Shown in pieces: positions 55,385 to 64,000 of a DNA stretch of 64,000 bases. Each line of letters begins with the position of its first letter. Position 1 is the stretch's first letter. Location of the stretch: contig CM026554.1 in the NCBI GenBank assembly GCA_015143295.1, forward strand, positions 26,815,215 to 26,879,214, written 5' to 3'. Position numbers and translations under genes: made by a program. The notes under the pieces are model-generated. The model was not told the origin of the DNA. It saw nothing but the letters and a program-made list of their open reading frames with translations, and ran no database searches. This stretch comes from Tetracentron sinense. Taxonomy: Eukaryota > Streptophyta > Magnoliopsida > Trochodendrales > Trochodendraceae.

Positions 55385-55680
55385 TTTCTTGTGAGCCAGA
55401 GGTTAATGCCCTTGTAACAACTTGTGAGCCGGGAATGTAAATTCGCTTCAGCGAAATATATATATATATAGAAAAGGGTACACCAACCTCCTTGATCGGC
55501 CCGATGTCCGGCATAATCAACTTGTTTTCTTTTGAGCGAGGCATGACATATCTTGCGCTATGCCCTACCCTTGATCGGCCCGATGTCCGGCTTTATCATT
55601 CATGCTTGTTTACTTGTGAGCTAGGTATGACATATCCAGGCGATATGCCTTACCCTTGACCGGCCAATGTCCGGCTTTAT
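55385..55680 (-). repeat. Diverged tandem repeats in LTR E
   Basis: Three units around CTTGATCGGCCCGATGTCCGGC (third: CTTGACCGGCCAATGTCCGGC), alternating with CTTGTGAGC and GACATATC/GATATGC hairpin pieces. Confidence 0.65.
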
Positions 55681-55765
55681 CATTCGTTTCGTGAATCAAA
55701 ATTCTTGTTCTTGTTTTGTTTATCATATACATATACTTTTAGCAAAATCTCGGTTAATGCATGCA

Positions 55766-55784
55766 TGTGTGTGTGTGTGTGTGG
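55766..55784. repeat. TG microsatellite
   Basis: About nine TG dinucleotides following ATGCATG. Confidence 0.9.
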
Positions 55785-56704
55785 CAATTTGTAGTAATCA
55801 TGATGACATGGACAATTTAAGAATGTCGTATAGCATTTCAACTTCGTCGATAAGCATGTGAGTAATTTAATACATATACCTAACATTTGGTCAACATCAC
55901 TAATTAGGTAAAACCCCACACTTCATGCATTTCATAGTCTTGATTTAACACTTTAATTTTCATACAAGTCTTTCATCAAACACTTTGCATGAACCATTTA
56001 TATCATCCAAATTTTCTTGGGTTTTTTTTTAGTTTCCTACTCATTCATGCATTTCCTCGAACACATAGCGTGCAACACATTCATAGTCATTCTTTTCCAT
56101 TTCTTAGTGCATACATTTCATTAAATCACATAGGGTCTATTCATTATGCTTGAAATGACCATTCACCATTTTTCCATCACACATAACACATCACATCCAT
56201 ACGACATCCAATCACCTCAACCCCTGATCCATTCATACATCCTACCATTCATATTTATCTTGTTTATATTTAGGGAAGATAGCATATTTCAAGAAAGGGA
56301 AGAACACAAGAATAAATCATCATTTTCTAAAGAAAAACCCTAGTTATTACTAAGCTAGTTAGTAAGGGTGTACTAACCTTGATGATCAACACTTGATCTT
56401 GGAGGAAACCCTTGATTTGGAAGAAAAATGCTTGAGGAGAAACCTCGAACTTGATAGAGGGTGATCCTTGCTTGAAGACAATCCAAGCTTTGGGGATGAT
56501 CTTGAGTTCTCAAACCCTTGATTTCTCTCAAGTGGTTGCCCTAGGTGAAATCCCCTTCTCCTCTCTCCTCTCTCCTCTCTCCTCTCTCAAATATAATGCT
56601 AAGGGTGTTTTTGAACACACTTTGCTCAAGTGTGGTCTTTAAAGACCAAGGGTGGAAGCCAAAAAACCCCAAATGCCCCTAATGAAATTCTGTAAAAACG
56701 CGAA

Positions 56705-56900
56705 ATACTGAGCAATCGGTGCTTACGACCGAGCGATCAGTGTCCTACCGAGCGATCTGTGTTTTTGACCGATCGATCAATTGAAAACATCCTCTCTGAA
56801 ATTTTTCCCCATACAAATTTTTGGACCAGTCGATAGATACCGATCACTCGGTTTTGGATCGAGCGATCGCTACTTTGGACCACGTGATCGGTGCTCTGCA
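56705..56900 (-). promoter_or_regulatory. U3 array of GATC-centred palindromes (LTR E)
   Basis: Decayed units (ACCGAGCGATCAGTG, GACCGATCGATCAAT, ACCGATCACTCGGT, GATCGAGCGATCGCT). Confidence 0.5.
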
Positions 56901-57235
56901 AATTTTGACACTGAGTCCATTTTTCACTCAATTCCAGTACTTGGACTTATCCCACTACTTAGACTTATTCTACTACGCCTTTTCCATCATAAAATGAACA
57001 CCTATTATCTTCTTAATACTTACATATATATGATGAAATAACATATACATGATTTCAATATTTTCTTTTATTGAAGTTTGAACATTACAAAGGCTTCATG
57101 CCTTGACATGCATTCCGAGACACGTACAAAAGCTCCGGGGTTCAACATCCTCCCCCTTATAAAAATTTCATCCTTGAAATTGAACGATACTTGCTTTACA
57201 AAACCAAAACAGAATTACATGGCACAACCAAAAAC

Positions 57236-60200
57236 CTATTCAAATAACTCTAGGTACTAAGCTTTGACTTCGACCTCGCACTCCCATATGGCCTCTTCTC
57301 GAGCATGATGTTGCCATTGCACGAGAACCAACGGGATAGTCTTGTTGCGAAGCACTTGATCTTTTCGTTTCAAAATCTGAACCGGTTTCTCCAAAAGTGT
57401 GAGGTCCTCCCTAATTTCTACCGGATCAAACTCGATGACATGGGATGGGTTCGAGATATATTTTTAGAGCATGGAAATGTGGAACACATTGTGGACTGCC
57501 ACCATATGAGGGGGTAAGGTAACCCGGTAAGAAACCTCACTGACTCTAGTAATGATCTCTAACGGACCCACATATCTCGGGCTAAGCTTGCCCCTCTTCC
57601 TGAATCTCAAAACACCATTTGTCGGTGAAACTTTCACAAATACCATGTCACCAACACGAAATTCAAGATCTCTCCTACGGTTGTCAGCATAGCTCTTCTG
57701 TCGATCCTGTGCGGTCTTCAAACTTTCCCGAATAAGCTTGACCCAATTAGCTGTCTGGCAATCAATTTGGGGCCTAAAACCTTTCTTTCCCCGAATTCAT
57801 CCCAGTACAAAGGGGATCTGTAACTTCTTCCATATGATGCCTCAAAAGGCACCATCTGGATGCTCGCCTGATAGCTATTGTTGTAGGCAAACTCAACCAA
57901 AGACAAGCGATCTTCTCAACTGCCTTTAAAATCTAGCATATAGGCTCGAAGCATGTCCTCTATTACTTGATTTACCCTTTCGGTTTACCCATCGCTCTGT
58001 AGATGAAAGGCCGTGCTAAAGTCCAAACAGGAACCCATTGCGCTTTGAAAGCTCTTCAAGAACCTGGAAGTGAATCTCGGATCCCTGTCTGACACTATAC
58101 TCACCGGCACCCCGTTCAACTGAACTATTTCCTAGATGTGTAGTATAGCTAACTAGTTCAAGTTGAAAGTGGTCCGGTATGGCAAGAAATGGGCGGACTT
58201 TGTCAATCTGACAATCACTACCCAAATAGCATCAAAATTTCTAACCGTCCGTGGCAATCCCACAATGAAGTCCATGGATATGTGCTCCCATTTCCATTCG
58301 GGAATAGGGAGCAACTGTAATATACACGCGGGCCTCATGTGTTCTGCCTTCACTTGCTGACACACCAAGCAACGAGATACATACTCCGCAACGTCCCTCT
58401 TCATACTACGCCACTAAAAGAGTCCCTTGAGGTTCCGATACATTTTGGTTCCTCCTAGGTGTACCGTGTACTTAGAATGGTGGGCTTTATCCAAAATCTA
58501 TCTCCAGAGATCTACATTGACAGGGACACAAAGTCTACCCTTGAACGTGATTGGCCCATCACCGTTCATGACGAACTCAGCATTTCCTTTGCCAACCGCC
58601 TTGTCACGGAAAGCAATCAACTCAGCATCCGCTAATTGCAACTCCTGGATCCGATCTATGATGCACAGTTTCACCATGATATTTGCCATCATTGGCCCAT
58701 GAGTATGAGGACTGAAGCTAATGTCGAGGTTGGAGGCATCTTCCAATTCTCGAACCATCATATACGCCACAAGCCCATGTGACTTCCTACTCAATGCATC
58801 CGCCACCACGTTTGCCTTACTTGGATGGTATTGAATAGAACATTCATAATCTTTCAAAAATTCCATCCATCGCCATTGACATAAATTCAATTCCTTTTGG
58901 GAGAATAGGTTCTTCAAACTTTTGTGGTCAATGAACACCGCAAACTGTTCCCCGTAGAGATAATGTCACCATATTTTTAAAGCAAACACAACCAAGGCGA
59001 GCTCTAAGTCGTGTGTAGGGTAGTTCCTCTCATGATCTTTCAATTTCCTTGAGGCATAGGCAATGACCTTACCATGCCGCATGAGCACCCATCCCAACCC
59101 CACGTGGGAGGCGTCACTGTACACTACGAAACCGCCACTCCCAGATGGAACTGTGAGGATGGGAGTCATAATGAGCCGCTTCTTCAACTCCTGGAAGCTA
59201 AACTGGAGAATCCCTCCACAAATCTCTGGTAATAGCTTGCCAACCCAAGGAAACTCTGAATCCCAGTGACACTTTTGGGCCTATCCCAGCTCATCACTAC
59301 CTCAATTTTTGTTGGGTCAACAAAAATGCCATCAACTGATACTACATGACCCAAGAATGCTACCTTCTCCAACCAAAATTCGCACTTAGTTAGCTTGACA
59401 TACAACTTGTGCTCCCGAAGCATCTCAAGAGTAAGGCGAAGATTTCAATCATTCTCTTCCCGTGTCGGGGAATATACTAATATGCCGTCTACAAACACCA
59501 AGACACATTTGTCGAGATAGGGTCTGAACACCTGGTTCATCAAATCCATGAACGCTGCCGGTGCATTCGTTAACCCGAAAGCCATGACAAGGAACTCGCA
59601 GTGCCCATATCGAGTCATGAAAACCATCTTTGGAATATTTTCTGCCTTGATTTTCAACTGGTGATATCCCGCTCTAAGGTCAATCTTAGAGAAATATCTT
59701 GCTCCTTTTAGTTGATCAAACAAGCGATCTATCCTTGGTAAAGGATAACGATTCTTGATAGTGACTTTATTCAACTGTCTCTAATCGATGCACATTCTCA
59801 TCGACCCGTCTTTCTTCTTTGCAAAGTGGACCGGAGCTCCCCTTGGGGACACACTTGGTTGGATGAAACCAAGTTGTTGTAATTCTTCAATTTCCTTTTT
59901 TAATTCCTCTAGCTCTATTTGGGCCATTCTATATGGTGCTCTTGAAATTGGAGCTGTGCTGGGTGCAAGCTCTATTGCGAACTCAATCTCTCTATCTGGA
60001 GGCAATCCAGGAAGTTCCTCTAGAAACACATCCAAAAACTCACTCACTACCAGAATGGTTGAGGAGTTTTGTGCTTCTGGGTTGACTAAGCTTAGTTCCG
60101 CAAAGCGAGCAATATCCCTTCTTTGCAATCCTCGAAAATGAAATGACTTTACCCCTTCTGGCTTAAAGTTCACCATTTTCTCAAAACATGTCACATGCGC

Positions 60201-60489
60201 ATGGTGAGTCGCTTGCCAATCCATGCCAAGAATGACATCAAAGTCCAAGTCTTGGAATCCAGGATGATAAGGTTGGCTAACAGCTCGTTCTCCCCCACTT
60301 GAACCACATTATCCTTGTGTATTCGGTTCGCATCAACTGACCTACCAAGCAGAGTCACAATGGTTAACTTCCACTCTAACGAAGTAGACTTAGTTGAAAA
60401 GCCCTTTGTGAAACTGGGTGAGACAAAAGAGTGAGTGGATCCTATGTCGATCAACACTCGGGCTAGACACTCGTTTACTAATAAGGTGC
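57236..60489 (-). pseudogene. pol: gypsy PR-pol of element E
   Basis: Minus strand. Protease LIDIGSTHSFVS near 60440, PR-RT linker (NFKPEGVKSFHF), RT with SMRMCID near 59790 and FVDGILV near 59490 (second catalytic Asp changed to Gly), RNase [13 protein letters not shown] near 59130, integrase zinc region ending CLVCQQVKAEH and DDE blocks near 57960-58300, chromodomain-like tail ending at TAG 57236-57238. A deletion at about 59200 removes part of the RT-RNase H connection; several stops and frameshifts follow. Confidence 0.93.
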
Positions 60490-60626
60490 CTATACGATTA
60501 AATAATTCACATCAATAGATTTCAAGTAAGGACATACATAATGCATGTCTCATATTGTACACACACAACCAATCATATCATATAATAGTAAGTATTTCCA
60601 ACTTAAAATTTGGTATTGTTGCGTAC
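60490..60626 (-). other. gag-PR intron of element E
   Basis: 137-bp AT-rich insertion: minus-strand donor CAAG|GTACGC, acceptor CGTATAG|GC, in the same split Gly codon as in B, C and D. Its interior is not alignable by eye to the others, while the flanking codons are conserved. Length not a multiple of three. Confidence 0.7.
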
Positions 60627-61109
60627 CTTGCACGACATCATCCGATGCACGTGCATCCCACTCTGACAGGGCAAAGACTCGGCCCTGAGTTGCTTGACGA
60701 GGTGGTCGTGTAGATTGTGAGGGCCTCATAGCTTGTGAAGAGCTTTACTGAGATGACTGCCTAATTGGGGGCCTTCTCCCTTGAGACTGAGCTGGTAGAT
60801 GACGTCGGGGACAATCCCTAATCATGTGGACTTGATCACCATAATGGAAACAACTTCCTGTCACCTTTCTATAGTCGTCGACCAAATTTCACCTTCCGTA
60901 ATAGGTAGAAGGCTCATACGAGTATTCGGAGGGTGTATATCCAGTGGCCTGAGGTAATACAGGGTGAGGAGCCTGAGTAGTAGCCAGGCAAAAAGCCGGT
61001 GAAGCAAAAGGACGAAGAACCTGTGGTGCAGAATATAGCCTCTGTGATTGGGCAGGCCTTGAAGGCTGATACGACATAGTTTTAGCCCACTTCTCTGCCG
61101 AGCCACTAG
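60627..61109 (-). pseudogene. gag: gag C-terminal part of element E
   Basis: Minus strand: Pro/Ala/Gln-rich linker with an FAL-type end (RVFALSEWDARASDDVVQ) and a zinc knuckle CFHYGDQVHMIRDCP near 60812-60855, in which the second Cys is Tyr and the Gly before His is Val. Stops and a frameshift near 60890. It continues at 63576 beyond the solo LTR. Confidence 0.88.
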
Positions 61110-61413
61110 TGTTGCAACCCAAAACCTACCCTAGGAGTTAGAGTGAATCTTGGACGACTCATCATGACTTGCATGACTTGCTTGACCAAAATAACCTGCA
61201 AAAGACCTGGAGCATATACAATAGAGGATAATAATAGCGGAAACATATAACAAAGCACAGCGGAAGTCTAACAAACCTCTATGTATATACATATGTGATC
61301 CAAGTTTGATACAAAAGAAATCAAGACAAAGAAAGTGCGGACAGGCCCGCCAAAATACATGAATACCTCTCTCCTAACTCACCCACAGCTATCCACTTAG
61401 AATCTACCACAAC

Positions 61414-61533
61414 CTAATAGTAACCCTCACCCTGAGGTTCCTCCACAGGTTCCTCAACGTATTCCTCCTCCGCCCATGGGCCAAGAGCACAGACGTCGAA
61501 GGGAGCAGCCGCTCCTCTATCACCTACTGACAT
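61414..61533 (-). CDS. Conserved LTR-embedded short ORF (39 aa, acidic)
   Basis: Minus-strand ATG at 61533. MSVG start, GAAAPFDVC at residues 7-15, PWAEEEYVEEPVEEP at 19-33, GEGYY end. The same length as the 4740 copy; silent changes include TTT/TTC, GAT/GAC, GAG/GAA twice and GGC/GGT twice. The hairpin before it (61544-61564) reads ACTGAG/CTCAGT, a paired double change. Function unknown. Confidence 0.48.
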   Translation of the reverse strand: MSVGDRGAAAPFDVCALGPWAEEEYVEEPVEEPQGEGYY

Positions 61534-61904
61534 AAGAAGTACGACTGAGCATGGAATACTCAGTGGGTACCAAACACTAACCAACAGTCATAGCAAACAA
61601 TAACTATATGGAAAGCAGGAAGCAATTCATAGATATAAATTAGGAACAATTCATATCATCACGCGATAGTAAAGCAGTTGATAATCATGCTTGCATTTCG
61701 TAAAAGCTGATAAGATCCTGGAAAAACATCGTGTACCTGACTTGACTTAAAACATCATTTTATGCTTAAAAACTTGTCTTATCATGTGTCTTATTTTTTC
61801 GTGTCGTGTCATGTCATACGTGTCATGCTTGTATTATGCATGTCATGCGTGTACCATGCTTGTCATGCGTGCTTGCTTGGGAGTTCAACATGCTCATGTA
61901 CTTG

Positions 61905-62060
61905 TGAGATGCGCTTGTGAGATGCCTTGAGAGGGAAGGGAGACCCTTCTTTCATGATATGCCTTGAGAGGGAAGGGAGACCCTTCTTTAATGCAATGCG
62001 CTTGTGAGTGAGGGGAGACCCCTCATGGAAGGGAAGGAGGTGTGAACTCCCTCCTAAGAA
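61905..62060 (-). repeat. Tandem hairpins in solo LTR 61110
   Basis: Units with GAAGGG-AGA-CCCTTC (twice), then GAGGGG-AGA-CCCCTC, where both arms changed together, then a longer GGAGG...CTCC unit. These correspond to the array at 4225-4460 in LTR A. Confidence 0.75.
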
Positions 62061-62944
62061 ATGCTTGTTCTAGTCCTCTTGTCAAAAGTGAAGTGAAACA
62101 TATCGTAGGATATGTCCCACCTCTAAGTCTTGTTCTTAAGAATACTGATAAAACATGTCATGCATGCCGTGCTCGTGGGATCGTGTGCATACTTTCATTT
62201 GAAATGAAATATGACAATTTGGGGATTTCACAATACATAAAACAACAAAATTTGAGTAAGTAATCATTCATTCAAATTTTAGGGAAAGCAAGTAAGCACA
62301 CTATTATAAGCCCTAGCAATTTCATAAACATTTAAACATGCATTTTACACTACAAATCGTCATTTTCTCCATTGAGGCATTTCATCAAACACATGGTGTG
62401 TGTATTTTGGTTAACACCTAAATCTTTTATTTTATTCTACATGAATCATCTTTCATTCAATCCACATCATGTATGTTCATTATTGAGGTGAAATACCCTT
62501 CCCATTTTAATCATCACAACACATACACGGCATCCAATCGCCCATAAACGTCCACACAACCATCCATTCATCCCATTTCCTTATCTTGTTTAGAAATTTC
62601 TGAAAATCATAAAATGAAGGAAAATAAAGAGTTGAGATGAACTAGAAGGGTAGTATAAGGTACCGACCTTGATTTGGGTTGAAGAACACCCTTGGTGTGT
62701 AGTTCCAACTTGAGGAAGAATCCCTCTTTGAGTTTGAGGAACTCTAGTTGCTTGAGAAAGGTCCTTTGCTTGAAAATCTTCAAGATGAGCTTCCCTTGAT
62801 CTCCAATCCAAGCCTTCTTTGAAGGATTTCCTCAAAATCCTCTCTAACCCTATCTCCCATTTTCTCTCTCTAGGTTAGAAATGCCCCAAAATGAGGATCC
62901 CTAACAAGAAAAGGGTTTAAGACCCTCAAATCTGGAATCTGCTA

Positions 62945-63210
62945 CCGCATGCGATCGATCGCACACTTATCTACGATCGATCGCAGGTCCTTACAATCGA
63001 TCGCACCTGGATGCGATCTATCGCACATGAACCCGAATATTTCTGGTCTGATTTCCCCCTGCATGCGATCGATCGCACACTCTTGCGATCGATTGCAGAT
63101 CCCTGCGATATATCGCACCTAGGGATCCATCTATCGCATATGACACCGAGAGTTTGGGACCCATTTCGCCTGCATGCGATCGATCACACCTGACTTGCGA
63201 TCGATCGCAC
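62945..63210 (-). promoter_or_regulatory. TGCGATCGATCGCA palindrome array
   Basis: About ten units with the core GCGATCGATCGC (some GCGATATATCGC or GCGATCTATCGC), with a higher-order period of roughly 110-120 bp starting CTGCATGCGATCG. It takes the place of the ACCGATCGATCGGT arrays of the other LTRs. Confidence 0.65.
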
Positions 63211-63575
63211 CCTTCAGATTTTGTTGTTTTCTCATATTTTTCCCTACTTTAGTAATTTGGCCATAACTTTCAACTCGTTTGTCCGATTTTGACGATTCAA
63301 CTTGCGTTGGATTCGTCTTTTGAAAAGGAACATTCCTGATATTCAGAATTTCCAATTTGTACTTTATTTATTGACTAAATTGCCCCTGAAGTCGATTGAT
63401 CCGCAAATGGGTTTCAGTAACTCGGGTTTTCGATATATTCAACTTAAGAATACTACTTCTTAACCCTTAAGCTATTCAAAATTTCTTATTTCATAGAAAG
63501 GAAAAAGATTACAAAGAAAAAATGCCTTGGCACGAGTTCCAATGCATAGCAAAAGTTTTGGGGCTCTACAACTAG

Positions 63576-64000
63576 ATTTGCCCTTCTCCATTCCTCTTCT
63601 CTTGAAGAACTCTTCAGAATTAGCCTCTACTAATAGTGCTTTGTCCACGACTTCGGAATATATCTCATATCTGAACATTGAGACTCGGTCCTTGAGGTAG
63701 GCCTTCAACCCCCTCTCAAATTTGTAGGTTTTCATGGCCTCGGTCGCTATCATATACGGAGCAAGTCTTGATAGTTCTAAAAATTTTACCTCATAAGCAG
63801 CCACAGACATATTACCTTGCTCCAATGTAATGAACTCAACTTCTTTCTTCTCCTCCATTCCACTGGGAAGTATTTCTTGTAGAAGACGTCCAAGAATTCT
63901 CCCCAAGTCCAGTCTTAAACCTGTCAGGTCAACTCTCGAGTCCTAATTGCGGACCTCCACCAATGGTTGACATTGCCTTCAAGCATAAAGGCGGCCCAGG
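63576..64000 (-). pseudogene. gag: gag domain of element E
   Basis: Minus-strand retrotransposon gag domain: EFITLEQGNMSVAAYEVKFLELSRLAPYM, split here as EFITLEQGNMSV and AAYEVKFLEL, then FERGLKAYLKDRVSMF and VVDKALLVEANSEEFFKRR. Upstream of about 63906 the frame shifts (the YKKYFP motif is displaced). It runs off the window edge. Confidence 0.85.

Larger units (their letters stand above)
54566..57147 (-). repeat. 3' LTR of element E
   Basis: 2582 bp, minus strand from TGTTGAACCCCGGAG (57147) to GGTGCACGACA (54566). Closest in its short-ORF region to the solo LTR 8615-19062. It contains a decayed short ORF, a tandem array (55385-55680), a TG microsatellite and the palindrome array (56705-56900). 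Confidence 0.92.
61110..63570 (-). mobile_element. gypsy solo LTR with ACTAG target duplication
   Basis: 2461-bp LTR, minus strand from TGTAGAGCCCC (63570) to GGGTTGCAACA (61110), flanked by ACTAG (61105-61109 and 63571-63575), inserted in gag of element E. No internal region. Carries an intact short ORF, a hairpin array and a variant palindrome array with GCGATCGATCGC cores. Confidence 0.95.
54566..64000 (-). mobile_element. Ty3/gypsy element E (reverse, interrupted, runs off the window)
   Basis: 3' LTR 54566-57147, purine tract, chromodomain-like tail, integrase, RNase H, RT, PR, intron, gag; gag is split by a solo LTR at 61110-63570 and continues past the right edge. More diverged from A-D than these are from each other. 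Confidence 0.92.

Noticed and set aside
61920..62060. Possible CRISPR-like array, also considered at 44843-45530 and 50083-50215
   Set aside because: Regular repeats without unique spacers, inside LTRs of a plant genome; they are tandem hairpin repeats.

Overview
The window is plant nuclear repeat DNA with no host gene that I can recognise. It is a nested pile of LTR retrotransposons. Most are Ty3/gypsy chromovirus-type elements (Tekay/Del-like: order gag-PR-RT-RNase H-IN-chromodomain-like tail, LTRs of 1.9-2.6 kb, iMet-type primer sites). Two Ty1/copia families are also present. The long LTRs, initiator-Met primer sites, polypurine tracts, chromodomain tail and CpG-decay stop codons suggest a flowering plant with a repeat-rich genome; I cannot name the species.

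Layout. 1-5162: 3' part of gypsy element A (+), decayed pol plus its LTR. 5163-6449: reverse-strand copia LTR and RNase H fragment. 6450-21637: forward copia element (LTR, primer site, gag), cut off at 21637. Inside its LTR sits a gypsy solo LTR (8615-19062, target duplication TCCAG). Inside that solo LTR sits a complete young gag-only element (10145-18194, duplication TGAAG, two 2613-bp LTRs). 21638-26610: gypsy element B (-), joined head to head at about 26610 to gypsy element C (+). C is interrupted at 30085-38643 by another solo LTR, which itself carries a complete non-autonomous copia element (31177-37401, duplication GTACA). C ends in a 3' LTR at 39019-39723, broken by gypsy element D (-, 39724-51305), which in turn carries a solo LTR (43625-46172, duplication TTATA). 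51306-52516 is a forward LTR tail, probably the rest of C's LTR. 52517-54261 is a third copia LTR copy (-). 54566-64000 is gypsy element E (-), whose gag is split by a solo LTR (61110-63570, duplication ACTAG).

Three signals stand out. (1) The gypsy LTRs carry a short ORF of 39-51 codons, starting MSAG or MSVG and holding a P-W-x-E-E-(E/D)-Y core. It is kept in frame in six LTRs of diverged subfamilies, while related LTRs show it broken, deleted or without ATG. (2) Four separate gag-pol copies share a 132-157 bp, AT-rich, GT...AG insertion in the same Gly codon between the gag zinc-knuckle region and protease. This is best read as a spliceosomal intron that would let splicing set Gag versus Gag-Pol. 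(3) The LTR leaders hold tandem arrays of hairpins whose two arms change together between copies, plus an upstream array of GATC-centred palindromes whose core differs between subfamilies.

All pol genes here are dead (stops, frameshifts, deletions). The gag-only element at 10145-18194 is the youngest insertion and has the same polypurine end as element A, so it probably moved with enzymes supplied by a gypsy relative.
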